DNA of 64,000 bases from Pseudarthrobacter sp. W1I19 (GTDB taxonomy: Bacteria > Actinomycetota > Actinomycetes > Actinomycetales > Micrococcaceae). Positions 15,349-23,580 of this stretch are shown here, in pieces (the stretch's first letter is position 1; every line of letters begins with the position of its first letter). A program made the position numbers and the translations under genes. Location: NCBI RefSeq assembly GCF_030817835.1, contig NZ_JAUSZR010000001.1, positions 930,001 through 994,000 on the forward strand, written 5' to 3'. The notes beneath the pieces were generated by a model. That model had not been told where the DNA came from, did not search any database, and was given only the letters and a program-made list of their open reading frames with translations.

Positions 15349-16151
15349 CCGCGCTGCTGGGAGCCCCCACCGTGGAACGCCGTACCGTCCTGAACCGCCG
15401 GATCCGCCTGTTCGCCGCCGCAACCATAACGTACAACGTCATTGAAGCGGTGGTGGCGCTCTGGGCCGGCAACGTGGCTGATTCTTCCGCGTTGATCGGT
15501 TTCGGGCTGGACTCGGTCATTGAGGTGAGTTCCGCACTGGCTCTGTCGTGGCAGTTCTCGTCCAAGGATCCGGAACGCCGTGAGCACCTGACGCTGCGCA
15601 TCATCGCCATCTCGTTCTTCGCCCTCGCCGCGTTCGTGGCCACGGACGCCGTGCGCGCCCTGACGGGCGGGGAAGAGGCCCGGCACTCCACGCCGGGCAT
15701 TGTCATCGCTGCGCTGAGCCTGGCGATCATGCCGGTGCTGTCCTGGGCGCAGCGCCGCGCGGGCCGTGAACTGGGCTCGAGGACAGCCGTGGCCGATTCC
15801 AAACAGACCCTGTTGTGCACCTATCTTTCTGCCGTCCTGCTGATCGGCCTGGTCCTGAACGGCACCCTGGGGTGGTGGTGGGCCGATGCCGGCGCCGCCC
15901 TGGTTATTGCCGGGATCGCGGTCCGTGAAGGCATCAACGCGTGGCGGGGTGAGGCCTGCTGTGCAGTTCCCCACGCCAGCGACGCCCAGGGCCACAGCGG
16001 AGACGGCGGTGACTGCTGTGCACTGGCAGCCTCACAGACTCCCTCTGCGGCGGAAGCTCCAGTTGTTGGGGGACAGGAAGATGCCTGCTGCCCGGGATGC
16101 CAGGCCACTGACGCACCCGCACCGGTAACCCTGAGCCGTAGCTCACGCTGA
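15345..16151 (+). CDS. CDF-type cation efflux transporter with Cys-rich tail
   Basis: The 268-residue protein is a short cation diffusion facilitator with about six helices. Helix 2 carries ADSSALIGFGLDS and helix 5 SRTAVADSKQTLL, the Asp-containing metal sites. After the last helix comes a tail of roughly 60 residues rich in Cys pairs (EACCAVPH, GDCCALAA, DACCPGC), a likely cytoplasmic metal-capture segment instead of the usual ferredoxin-like domain. It would export divalent metal. It is coupled to the upstream CmtR-like repressor by an ATGA overlap. Confidence 0.85.
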   Translation: MTALLGAPTVERRTVLNRRIRLFAAATITYNVIEAVVALWAGNVADSSALIGFGLDSVIEVSSALALSWQFSSKDPERREHLTLRIIAISFFALAAFVATDAVRALTGGEEARHSTPGIVIAALSLAIMPVLSWAQRRAGRELGSRTAVADSKQTLLCTYLSAVLLIGLVLNGTLGWWWADAGAALVIAGIAVREGINAWRGEACCAVPHASDAQGHSGDGGDCCALAASQTPSAAEAPVVGGQEDACCPGCQATDAPAPVTLSRSSR

Positions 16152-16231
16152 ACAGCGAGGCCCAGTTCCGCCAACTGCTCGACGACGCAGCACGCTAGTC
16201 CTGCCCGGGCGCAAGGGGAGGCAGGACCTTC

Positions 16232-16591
16232 ATGCCCTGCCAAGATTGGTCAGTGAGTATTTCAAAAAGCGTCCTCTTGTTCATCCTGGCTGCGGCGGCC
16301 GAAATAGGCGGCGCGTGGCTCGTGTGGCAGTCCGTCCGCGAGGGCAAGGAATGGTGGTGGGCGGGCCTTGGCGTGGTGGCCCTGGGCATCTACGGCTTCG
16401 TCGCCACGCTGCAACCGGACGCGCACTTCGGCCGGATCCTGGCAGCCTACGGAGGCGTGTTCGTCGCGGGATCCCTGGCATGGGGCATGATCTTCGACGG
16501 CTTCCGCCCGGACCGCTGGGATATCACGGGGTCAGTGATCTGCCTGCTCGGAGTAGCGGTCATCATGTTCGCGCCCCGCAGCGCAGGCTGA
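16232..16591 (+). CDS. ynfA: YnfA/UPF0060 family membrane protein
   Basis: The 119-residue protein has four hydrophobic helices with the family signature [17 protein letters not shown], then [32 protein letters not shown] and [15 protein letters not shown]. YnfA proteins belong to the small multidrug-resistance superfamily; some export biocides, but many roles are unproven. ATG 16232 follows AGGA; GTG 16253 would give the typical 112 residues. It sits just downstream of the metal transporter and is convergent with the arsenic genes. Confidence 0.85.
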   Translation: MPCQDWSVSISKSVLLFILAAAAEIGGAWLVWQSVREGKEWWWAGLGVVALGIYGFVATLQPDAHFGRILAAYGGVFVAGSLAWGMIFDGFRPDRWDITGSVICLLGVAVIMFAPRSAG

Positions 16592-16626
16592 GCTGTAACG
16601 CGGGCCCTCAGCCCGCCCGCAAGATT

Positions 16627-17151
16627 TCAGGCTGTGGGGGAGCGGCGTTCAATCAGGATGGTGTCCCGCCATTGCCCCCTAAGGGGCCCGTATCCCATGT
16701 GCGCAATGCGTTGGCGGCGTCCCACAATGACGTAGCCGTTGGCGAGATGGAGTTTGAGGCTTGCTTCATTCTCGGGGAAAACGCTGGCCTGGATGGTCCA
16801 AATACCGTCGCCTTCGGTTGATGCGGAGAGAGCCCGCAGCAGGGCTGTGCCAACGCCGAGTCCGCGTGCTTCTCCTGCAACGTACACGGAGTGTTCGACG
16901 ACTCCGGAGTAGACGGGACGTGCCGACACGGGGGCGACGGCAGTCCAGCCAAGGATCCGGCCAGCAGCAGTTTCCGCAACGAGCCGGTGGCCGGGGAGCC
17001 GGGAAGCGTTGAACCTGTTCCAGTCCGGCGCCTCGGATTCGAACGTGGCGTGGCCAGTGTCGATCCCCTCCTGGTAAATATTTCGGACCGCCGGCCAATC
17101 CTCCGGGCGCATGGAACGGATCGTTGTTGTTGCCGGCTCCGCTGGTATCAC
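16627..17151 (-). CDS. GNAT N-acetyltransferase, ArsN/phosphinothricin type
   Basis: The 174-residue GNAT protein opens with TIRSMRPEDWPAVRNIYQEGI and has the acetyl-CoA loop EARGLGVGTALLRAL. TGHATFESEAPDW is typical of the phosphinothricin/ArsN acetyltransferase group. ArsN proteins acetylate arsinothricin-type compounds, and the position in an ars cluster supports that role. The GTG start overlaps the stop of the upstream ArsR gene (GTGA), so both come from one transcript. Substrate specificity cannot be read from sequence. Confidence 0.8.
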   Translation of the reverse strand: MIPAEPATTTIRSMRPEDWPAVRNIYQEGIDTGHATFESEAPDWNRFNASRLPGHRLVAETAAGRILGWTAVAPVSARPVYSGVVEHSVYVAGEARGLGVGTALLRALSASTEGDGIWTIQASVFPENEASLKLHLANGYVIVGRRQRIAHMGYGPLRGQWRDTILIERRSPTA

Positions 17152-17495
17152 AGGCTCTCCAGCAGTTCCCCGATGCGCCCAAGGGCGCCCGGGACGAGGG
17201 AGTAGTAGGCCCAGGTGCCACGTTTTTCGCGGTGCAGCAGCCCGGCGTCGACCAGGATTTTGAGGTGGTGGGAGACGGTGGGCTGGCCAAGATCCAGCGG
17301 TTCGGTGAGATCGCAGACGCAGGACTCACCGCTCTCCGCCGCCTTGACGATGGAGAGGAGCCGCAGCCGGTTGGGGTCGGCCAGGGCCTTGAAGATGGCC
17401 GCGGTGCTTAGTGCTTCGGCAGCTCCCAGCGGGGGCGCTGCCGGCGGGCAGCAGGCGGTGTCGGCGGCCGGTTCAAGCACGGGCAGTGAGGTCAT
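17148..17495 (-). CDS. arsR: ArsR family arsenite-responsive repressor
   Basis: The 115-residue winged-helix protein carries the arsenite-binding type motif SCVCDLTEPL in the first recognition-domain helix and the DNA-reading helix GQPTVSHHLKILVDAGLL. An N-terminal Cys pair (TACCPP) is a further possible ligand. It represses the ars genes until arsenite or antimonite binds. The start ATG at 17493-17495 lies next to an imperfect ATTGATGAT-type operator. It is the first gene of a two-gene unit with the GNAT acetyltransferase and is codirectional with the aquaglyceroporin upstream. Confidence 0.9.
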   Translation of the reverse strand: MTSLPVLEPAADTACCPPAAPPLGAAEALSTAAIFKALADPNRLRLLSIVKAAESGESCVCDLTEPLDLGQPTVSHHLKILVDAGLLHREKRGTWAYYSLVPGALGRIGELLESL

Positions 17496-17511
17496 TCACC
17501 CATTATGCCGC

Positions 17512-17534
17512 AGTATCGACAATCATCAATATAC
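17512..17534. promoter_or_regulatory. Probable ArsR operator before arsR
   Basis: On the arsR strand the sequence GTATATTGATGATTGTCGAT is an imperfect repeat of ATTGAT/ATCGA-like elements just upstream of the start codon. It resembles the stronger boxes at 18334 and 19042. Confidence 0.45.
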
Positions 17535-17550
17535 GGGACCCGGCCTGCGC

Positions 17551-18312
17551 CTATAGCTTGCTGGCCCGGCTGCCGTGTGGAATGACGACGTCGTCAGCTG
17601 CGCGGGCGGCGGCCGGGAACAGCAGGAGCAGCAGGCCCAGGCCAAGGGCGGCGCCCACCACCTGGGCGATCACGAACGGGGGTGCGGAGCCTGGGGAAAT
17701 GCCGGCGAAGGTATCGCTGAAGATACGGCCGGCAGTAACCGCGGGGTTGGCGAACGAGGTTGACGAGGTGAACCAGTACGCGGCTCCGATGTAGGCCCCG
17801 ACTGCGGGGGCGGCGAGGGCGCCGCGGTTGGTGGCCGCGAGGGCAAAGATCAGCAGGATGAGCCCCGCGGTGGCAACAACCTCACCCAACAGGTGCCCTC
17901 CAGTTGCCCGGTCCTTAACCGAGATGGAGGTCCCGACGTCGAACATTGCGTTGGCGAGCACGCTGCCGCCGATGGCCCCGGCAGCCTGGGCCGCTACGTA
18001 GGCGCCAACGTCCGGCAGGGCCAGGCCCGAGCGCGTGCGCCGGCCAAGGAACCAGTCGGCCAAGGACACCAAGGGGTTGAAATGTGCGCCGCTGACCGGG
18101 CCGAAGACCAGGATCAGCACCGTCAGGCCAAGAACCGTGGCGGTGCTGTTCTGGAGCAACTGCAGGCCGACATCGTGGGGCGAGAGCTGCTGGGCGGCGA
18201 TCCCGGAGCCGACGACGATGGCAACGAGCAAGGCGGTGCCAAGCAGCTCTGAGACGGCGCGGCGCCACAGGGCCGGCTGGTGTGAAGTCATGCCACAAGC
18301 TTGACGCACCAT
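17551..18312 (-). CDS. MIP-family aquaglyceroporin of the arsenic cluster
   Basis: The 253-residue channel has six helices and both pore half-helices: SGAHFNPLVSL, an altered NPA box with Leu, and SFANPAVTAGR. A relaxed first NPA box and a small residue in the selectivity region fit channels that pass neutral As(OH)3. Next to arsC-type genes with no ArsB or Acr3 pump, it is likely an AqpS-like exit path for arsenite formed by arsenate reduction, as known in Sinorhizobium. ATG 18312 follows GAGGTA. It is divergent from the ArsR-ArsC fusion with only 24 bp between the start codons. Confidence 0.85.
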   Translation of the reverse strand: MVRQACGMTSHQPALWRRAVSELLGTALLVAIVVGSGIAAQQLSPHDVGLQLLQNSTATVLGLTVLILVFGPVSGAHFNPLVSLADWFLGRRTRSGLALPDVGAYVAAQAAGAIGGSVLANAMFDVGTSISVKDRATGGHLLGEVVATAGLILLIFALAATNRGALAAPAVGAYIGAAYWFTSSTSFANPAVTAGRIFSDTFAGISPGSAPPFVIAQVVGAALGLGLLLLLFPAAARAADDVVIPHGSRASKL

Positions 18313-18333
18313 ATTACCTCAGTCAAAATTGAA

Positions 18334-18347
18334 TCAATGATCATTGA
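18334..18347. promoter_or_regulatory. ArsR box overlapping the start codon of the fusion gene
   Basis: TCAATGATCATTGA is a perfect 14-bp palindrome whose fourth to sixth bases are the ATG of the ArsR-ArsC fusion. A repressor here would block both this gene and the divergent aquaglyceroporin promoter. Confidence 0.65.
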
Positions 18348-19011
18348 GCCAGCTTCCAGCTTTGAAGTCCGCGTCGCGAGGCATGCGGCCCTCGCCGATC
18401 CGGCGCGCCTGCGCATCGTGGATCTGCTAACCCTGGGCGACTTTTCCCCCACAGAGCTGCAGGCGGAGCTGGGCATGTCCTCCAATCTGCTCGCGCATCA
18501 CCTGCGGACACTTGAGGATGCCGGACTGGCCACCAGGCACCGCTCCGAGGCGGATAAGCGCCGCAGCTACCTCCGGCTGGCTGCCGGCGCCCTGGATGGA
18601 CTGGTACCGGGTGTGGTGCAGGGCGCCGAGCGTGTCCTGTTCGTCTGCACCCGCAACAGTGCCCGGTCCCAACTGGCTGCGGCACTGTGGCGCCAGGCCA
18701 GCACTATCCCGTCCGTCTCTGCCGGGACGCACCCGGCCGACCACATCGCTCCCGGGGCTTTCGAGGCTGCGCGCCGTCATGGGCTCGACCTCCCCCGCCA
18801 GGCCCCGCGCTCCCTCGATCAGGTCGCGGGAGAGGCGGACTTTGTGGTGACCGTGTGCGACAACGCTCATGAGGAGCTGGCTGGGCTGAGCGGGATCCAC
18901 TGGTCCATTCCCGACCCCCTGCGCCTGGGCACCAAGGAAGCCTTCGATATGGCTTTCGAGGACATCGCCCGTCGCGTCACCGACCTTGCTTCCCGCGTCA
19001 CCGCCGCCTGA
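18337..19011 (+). CDS. ArsR-ArsC fusion: HTH repressor plus arsenate reductase
   Basis: The 224-residue protein joins an ArsR winged helix (about 1-95, LADPARLRIVDLLTLGDFSP and MSSNLLAHHLRTLEDAGLA) to a low-molecular-weight phosphatase-type arsenate reductase (about 100-224). The P-loop VLFVCTRNSARSQLA gives the catalytic Cys and Arg, and VCDNAHEE a second Cys. The classical CVCDL arsenite site is absent from the HTH part, so sensing may depend on other residues. Fusion would tie regulation to enzyme state. ATG 18337 lies inside an operator palindrome with no Shine-Dalgarno, consistent with a leaderless transcript. Confidence 0.85.
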   Translation: MIIEPASSFEVRVARHAALADPARLRIVDLLTLGDFSPTELQAELGMSSNLLAHHLRTLEDAGLATRHRSEADKRRSYLRLAAGALDGLVPGVVQGAERVLFVCTRNSARSQLAAALWRQASTIPSVSAGTHPADHIAPGAFEAARRHGLDLPRQAPRSLDQVAGEADFVVTVCDNAHEELAGLSGIHWSIPDPLRLGTKEAFDMAFEDIARRVTDLASRVTAA

Positions 19012-19041
19012 GTCCTTCAGTCAGCCTTTAAAAAAACGCAT

Positions 19042-19057
19042 ATTGACATTCGTCAAT
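19042..19057. promoter_or_regulatory. ArsR box before arsC
   Basis: ATTGAC-ATTC-GTCAAT is a perfect inverted repeat about 100 bp upstream of arsC, and a second ATTGATGAT-type element follows at about 19081-19094 on the other strand. Both resemble the boxes near 17520 and 18340. Confidence 0.65.
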
Positions 19058-19155
19058 GTATGGCCAGATACTCTTATATCGATCATCATCAATGTTCGGT
19101 TGGAGAACTGTCTGGCTGACCAGAACCATCCGCCAACCGCACCAGGAGACAACCC

Positions 19156-19578
19156 GTGAGCACCGAAACCGCCAAGAAGCCGTCCGTCCTGTTCGTCTGC
19201 GTCCACAACGCAGGCCGTTCCCAGATGGCCGCCGCGTTCCTGACCACGCTTGGCAAGGGACAGATCGAGGTCCGTTCCGCCGGGTCCCAGCCTGCTGGCA
19301 AGATCAACCCGGCCGCCGTTGAGGCCATGGCAGAGCTCGGCATCGACATGTCCGCAGAGGTGCCCAAGGTCCTCACCACGGAGGCTGTCAAAGAGTCAGA
19401 CGTGGTCATCACTATGGGCTGCGGCGATGAGTGCCCCTATTTCCCCGGCAAGCGCTACGAGGACTGGGTCCTGGAGGACCCGGCAGGGAAGGGCGTGGAA
19501 TCCGTCCGCCCCATCCGGGATGAGATCAAGACCCGCATCGAGGGCCTGATCGACTCCCTGACCGCGGCCGCCAAGTAG
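19156..19578 (+). CDS. arsC: Arsenate reductase, low-molecular-weight phosphatase type
   Basis: The 140-residue enzyme has the P-loop VLFVCVHNAGRSQMA (about residues 10-24) with catalytic Cys and Arg, plus MGCGDECPYFPGKRYEDW, the Cys-containing segment and general-acid Asp loop of LMW-PTP-type ArsC. It reduces arsenate to arsenite using a thiol partner, in actinobacteria usually mycothiol/mycoredoxin or thioredoxin. GTG 19156 follows AGGAGA. It is followed within 60 bp by the Cys-rich microprotein and then by the flavoprotein gene, on the same strand. Confidence 0.9.
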   Translation: MSTETAKKPSVLFVCVHNAGRSQMAAAFLTTLGKGQIEVRSAGSQPAGKINPAAVEAMAELGIDMSAEVPKVLTTEAVKESDVVITMGCGDECPYFPGKRYEDWVLEDPAGKGVESVRPIRDEIKTRIEGLIDSLTAAAK

Positions 19579-19637
19579 CCGTGCCGTTGACGAGAGCGAC
19601 CCGCACCTAAACCGAAACAGGGGAGGGGGTGAACCTC

Positions 19638-19694
19638 ATGGCCAACGGATGCTGCGGCGACTCAGGTTGCTGCGACGACGAGGACTGCTGCTAA
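19638..19694 (+). CDS. Cys-rich acidic microprotein, 18 residues
   Basis: The complete peptide reads MANGCCGDSGCCDDEDCC: three Cys pairs and five acidic residues. The ATG follows GGGGAGGGGGT at 8 nt, a strong ribosome binding site. It lies 59 bp after arsC and 129 bp before the ArsO-like gene, on the same strand. Six thiols in 18 residues would suit soft-metal binding, so it may be a metallothionein-like arsenite or cadmium buffer or a thiol donor. It is too short for ordinary gene calling, and I know no named family. Confidence 0.6.
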   Translation: MANGCCGDSGCCDDEDCC

Positions 19695-19704
19695 CCCCTC
19701 CCAG

Positions 19705-19768
19705 CCAACTAGGTAGCAGTAACTGTCGTGTTGGGGCCTCAATACGACACGTACTGCTATCTAGTTGG
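19705..19768. repeat. Palindromic repeat family 1, copy A
   Basis: A 64-bp imperfect palindrome runs from CCAACTAGGTAGCAGTAAC to TACTGCTATCTAGTTGG with a GGGGCCTC centre. It matches the element at 59303-59368 in both arms and is intergenic, the properties of a REP-like or MITE-like dispersed repeat. Here it separates the microprotein from the ArsO-like gene. Confidence 0.75.
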
Positions 19769-19823
19769 GCAGCCCCGCCGCTAACCGCAGCGCACCGCAC
19801 CACTACGGATGAAAGAGGACACC

Positions 19824-21215
19824 ATGGAGTCAGCGAAGAGTCTCCCGGTCGCCGTGATCGGCGCCGGCCCTGTGGGCCTGGCCGCCGCAGCCCACGTGCT
19901 TGAACGGGGCCTGGAACCGCTGATCTTTGAAGCCGGCACGACGCCGGGCGCAGCCATCGAACAGTGGCGGCACATTCGTCTTTTTTCACCGTGGCGGTTC
20001 AACACGGACGCCGCTGCCGTCCGCCTCCTCGAAGCCTCCGGTTGGGAAGCACCCCGGCCCACGGCCCTGCCCTACGGCGGGGAGCTGATCGACAACTACC
20101 TGGCACCCCTGGCGGCGCTTCCCCGGATCGCGTCACGCCTGCAGACAGGCGCCCGCGTCACGGCCGTCACCCGGCAGGGCCTGGACAAGACCCACATCAA
20201 GGGCCGCGACACCACGCCTTTCGTGGTGCGGGTCGAACACAGTGACGGCGAAACCCTGGACCACACCGTGGCAGCAGTCATCGACGCCTCCGGCACCTGG
20301 TCCACCCGCAACCCGCTGGGCACCTCGGGCCTTCCCGCCATCGGCGAAGAGACAGCAGGCGAACGAATCTCCGCGCCGCTGCCCGACGTCACCGGCCGCG
20401 ACCGTGCGTTCTTCGCCGGCCGCCGGGTCCTGGTGGTCGGTGGCGGGCACTCCGCCGCCAACACCCTGATCAACCTCTCTGACCTCGCGAAGGAAGAGCC
20501 GGACACCCGTATCCTTTGGGCGGTCCGGGGCGACTCTGCCGCGAAAGTCTACGGCGGCCGCGACCTCGACGGCCTTCCTGCCCGTGGCCAGCTTGGCGGC
20601 CGGGTCCGCCGGCTGGTCGAGGCCGGAAAAATCGAACTGCACACCGGTTTCGGAATCAGCTCCATCAAATCGCTGGACTCATCCGTCACCGTTGGTGCGG
20701 TTGACGGCCGCACCATCGAGGCCGACGTCGTTGTCCCTTGCACGGGCTTCCGGCCCGACCTGGACATGCTGCGCGAGCTCCGCCTGTACCTGGACCCCGC
20801 CGTCGAAGCACCGATGGAACTGGGGCCCCTGATCGACCCGGAATTCCACTCCTGCGGCACCGTCCCGCCGCACGGCGCCAAACTCCTTGCCCACCCGGAC
20901 AAGGACTTCTACATCGTCGGGATGAAGTCCTACGGCCGGGCCCCGACCTTCCTGCTGGCCACCGGCTACGAACAGGTCCGCTCCGTCGCCGCCGTCCTCG
21001 CCGGCGACCAGGAATCAGCCGACACCGTCCACCTCGAACTTCCCGAAACAGGCGTCTGCTCTACAGACGCCGGCACCAGCTGCGACGTCCCGGGAACCAC
21101 CCTGGCAGCCGGGGCCTCCGCGGATGCACAGGCCGCTTGCTGCGCAGCACCAGAACCGGTGCTGGTCGGCTTCCCTACAGGCTTGGCCCACGGCCGCTCC
21201 GGCGCCAACAACTAA
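19824..21215 (+). CDS. ArsO-like FAD/NAD(P)-dependent oxidoreductase
   Basis: The 463-residue flavoprotein has an N-terminal FAD-binding motif (VAVIGAGPVGLAAAAHVLE), a second dinucleotide motif (RVLVVGGGHSAANTLINL) and a C-terminal LLATGYEQVRSV motif, as in class-B-type flavin monooxygenases. Proteins of this type in ars clusters are called ArsO and are thought to oxidise or process arsenicals; the reaction is not settled. The last 60 residues carry extra cysteines (GVCSTDAGTSC, AACCAAPE), perhaps a metal-binding tail. ATG 19824 follows AGAGGAC; ATG 19809 is an alternative. Confidence 0.8.
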   Translation: MESAKSLPVAVIGAGPVGLAAAAHVLERGLEPLIFEAGTTPGAAIEQWRHIRLFSPWRFNTDAAAVRLLEASGWEAPRPTALPYGGELIDNYLAPLAALPRIASRLQTGARVTAVTRQGLDKTHIKGRDTTPFVVRVEHSDGETLDHTVAAVIDASGTWSTRNPLGTSGLPAIGEETAGERISAPLPDVTGRDRAFFAGRRVLVVGGGHSAANTLINLSDLAKEEPDTRILWAVRGDSAAKVYGGRDLDGLPARGQLGGRVRRLVEAGKIELHTGFGISSIKSLDSSVTVGAVDGRTIEADVVVPCTGFRPDLDMLRELRLYLDPAVEAPMELGPLIDPEFHSCGTVPPHGAKLLAHPDKDFYIVGMKSYGRAPTFLLATGYEQVRSVAAVLAGDQESADTVHLELPETGVCSTDAGTSCDVPGTTLAAGASADAQAACCAAPEPVLVGFPTGLAHGRSGANN

Positions 21216-21255
21216 CCCGCCGTCTCACCCAAAAAGAAAACAAGCCACCCATGAA

Positions 21256-21438
21256 TCCCAGCTCGCGGCCGGCCTCATGCCAGATCTCGCCGGAGACGCC
21301 ATAGCTGTCTATTCCGCCGGTACCAAGCCGGCCAAGGACCTGAACCCGCAGGCGGTGAAGTCCCTGACCGAACTGGGCATCGACGTCACCGGCGAATACC
21401 CCAAGCCGGTCACCGACGAAGTCCTGGACACCGTGGAC
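21256..21438 (+). pseudogene. arsC remnant lacking P-loop and C-terminus
   Basis: The readable frame SQLAAGLMPDLAGDAIAVYS followed by AGTKPAKDLNPQAVKSLTEL matches the middle of LMW-type arsenate reductases. The N-terminal FVC-x-N-x-GRS catalytic loop and the C-terminal third are missing. Upstream sequence is intergenic; downstream the frame runs into the inverted repeat at 21454. The fragment directly follows the ArsO-like gene, so a second arsC was probably lost by deletion. Confidence 0.7.
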
Positions 21439-21453
21439 GCTGGGTGGAAGATC

Positions 21454-21489
21454 CGCTTGGCGGTGCCAGCTTCTAGACACCGCCAAGCG
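21454..21489. terminator. Perfect 12-bp inverted repeat at the end of the ars cluster
   Basis: CGCTTGGCGGTG and CACCGCCAAGCG pair perfectly around a 12-nt loop. It could be the transcription terminator of the ars operon or a scar of the event that truncated arsC. No T-run follows. Confidence 0.55.
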
Positions 21490-21661
21490 CTAAGACCTTC
21501 GGTTGTTCCCGAATCAAGGCCCTGGCGCTACCGGGCCCAGATCCCAGTTGCAGTTGCGCCGCGCTTCAGGCCTTACACCGAATACTGTGCACTGCATTCC
21601 TCAAGGGCCAGCGCGCTTACGATCAAGGCTTGCTCAAGAATGGCTCAAACCTGCTCCGGGT

Positions 21662-23320
21662 TTAGGCGGAAACCAGGGGCCGGGCCACCGCATCCGCATC
21701 CGGGAGGGTAATCGTTGCAGTGGTTCCTTTTCCGTGGGTGCTGCTGAGGGTGATGCTTCCCCGGTGGTTTTCAATGATGGCCCGGGTGATCGCGAGTCCC
21801 AGGCCGGCACCGGGAATGGCGGAAGAGTGGGCTTTGGCCGTACGGAAGAAGCGGGTGAAGGCCTGGGCGAGGTCTTCTTCTGTCATCCCGACTCCAGTAT
21901 CGGCAACCTCGCACGTGAGGTTCTCTCCGCTGGTGCTGACACGGACTGTGACGGTACCGCCGGCCGGCGTGTACTTGATGGCATTGGACATCAGGTTGTC
22001 GATGGCCTGCCCCATCCGGTCGGGATCGAAGCGCCCCGTGGCCGGACCCTCCGTCTGCAGATTCAACGTGACGCCGGCGGACTTGGCCCGCGACTGGGCG
22101 GCTTCAACCCTCTGGGCGGCAACCCGGGCCAGGTCTGCAGGGCGGGGAGTGACGGTCACGGTGCCGGAGGCGGTGGTGAGCAGGTCGCCCACCAGGGTCA
22201 GCAGGCGTTCGGCGTTGCGTTTGGCAACTTGCAGGGAATGTTCGACGTCGGGATCGAGGCCTTCATCCAACGCCAGTGCCAGGTAGCCCAGGATCGACGT
22301 CAGCGGCGTTCGAAGTTCATGGGAAACATTTGCGACGAACTGGTCCTTGGCGGAGAGGGCCTCCACCAGTGCAGTGACGTCGGTTAAGGCCATGACAGCA
22401 CCGGAATGCCGGCCCTCCACCGTGGTGATCAGCCTGCAGGTGGCCGAGTACGCACGCTGGCCGGTCCCACTGCCGATCCATACCAGTTCATCGGTGAAGG
22501 GCTCACCTCGGGCTGCGCGCAGGCGTGGGTGCCGCTCCGGGGGAAGGGGCTGCTTCCGGTCCATGCCATAGACCGGAAGGCCCGCGCCCCCGTCTGCAGG
22601 CGTATCCACGCAGATCGTGCCGGCGGGGCCGCTTCCCGGATGCTGGTTGGTGAGGATGGTCCTGCCTCTGTGGTCGAGGGCACAGACTGCCACGCTGACC
22701 GTATCCATAACGGTGCCCAGGAGCTGCTCGCGGTCCTCGCTCGCCGCCAGCAGCCGCCGGACCTCCGCTTCCTGATTCTCAAGCCGGAGCCGCTGCTGGC
22801 GGAGGGCGTTGGCCACTCCGTAGGTGGTGAGCGCCATTGCTCCAAGGATGACCGAAAGGAGCGCAATTCGGATGAAGGAGGCGCTCGTGTAGCCGGTATC
22901 CAGGACCGCCGGCGGCAGCGCGACGCTAACAAAGGCAGCCAGTACGGCGAGGATCACCCCGCTCCGCTGCGGCCCGTAGGACAGCCAGACCACCGGGAAA
23001 ACCAGGAGGAAACTCAGCGCGGACAAGTATTGGTCGCCGGCTTCGCGGGACAGGCCAATGGCGAGGCAGTCAAGGACCGGGATGATGAGGATTGACCGCT
23101 CCGGAAGCCGCTCCCACGGCACCAGCGCGCCGGCAGCGAGCAGGAGGAGATGGCCCAGCAAGGTGTACGCAAAGGGGCCAGTCCACTCGAAAGCAGAATG
23201 CAGAATCCTGGCCAGGACCACTACCAGCAGCATGGTGATGGACAGCGGAAGCTGGAACATCACCGTTCGGCCCCTGGGCCCCAGGGTCCGAAAATAGCGC
23301 GCTATCCACTCAAACAACAT
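21662..23320 (-). CDS. Membrane sensor histidine kinase with PAS-like domain
   Basis: The 552-residue kinase has about six N-terminal membrane helices (residues 20-190), a short coiled coil, a PAS-like region, then HisKA with the phospho-acceptor NVSHELRTPLTSILGYL (His334). The ATPase follows: N box DNLMSNAIKYTP, G1 ADTGVGM and G2 PGAGLGL. It would autophosphorylate in response to a membrane or cytosolic signal. No response regulator is adjacent, so it is an orphan. ATG 23320 follows GGGAAA. It is divergent from the molybdoenzyme operon, which makes that operon a possible target. Confidence 0.85.
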   Translation of the reverse strand: MLFEWIARYFRTLGPRGRTVMFQLPLSITMLLVVVLARILHSAFEWTGPFAYTLLGHLLLLAAGALVPWERLPERSILIIPVLDCLAIGLSREAGDQYLSALSFLLVFPVVWLSYGPQRSGVILAVLAAFVSVALPPAVLDTGYTSASFIRIALLSVILGAMALTTYGVANALRQQRLRLENQEAEVRRLLAASEDREQLLGTVMDTVSVAVCALDHRGRTILTNQHPGSGPAGTICVDTPADGGAGLPVYGMDRKQPLPPERHPRLRAARGEPFTDELVWIGSGTGQRAYSATCRLITTVEGRHSGAVMALTDVTALVEALSAKDQFVANVSHELRTPLTSILGYLALALDEGLDPDVEHSLQVAKRNAERLLTLVGDLLTTASGTVTVTPRPADLARVAAQRVEAAQSRAKSAGVTLNLQTEGPATGRFDPDRMGQAIDNLMSNAIKYTPAGGTVTVRVSTSGENLTCEVADTGVGMTEEDLAQAFTRFFRTAKAHSSAIPGAGLGLAITRAIIENHRGSITLSSTHGKGTTATITLPDADAVARPLVSA

Positions 23321-23580
23321 CGTCTTTCCCCAGCCCCGCCCCAACAGGTCAGTATTCGTGAAGCCTACTGCGTGCCCTGCGCCCATGAACAGAATGCCGG
23401 CGTAACCTTCCCCCACCGCCAGTCATGGGGACATGGCGGCGCTTTACTCGCCCTGATAGCAAGGCTACTGTCGATCTAAGGATGACCTCCGGCTGACCTG
23501 CGTAAACAGTACTTTCGACCAGTCATCCAGCAGTGCGGCGGAACTCGGACAAGGCTGTCCCGGACGAAAGGAAAAGGGCC

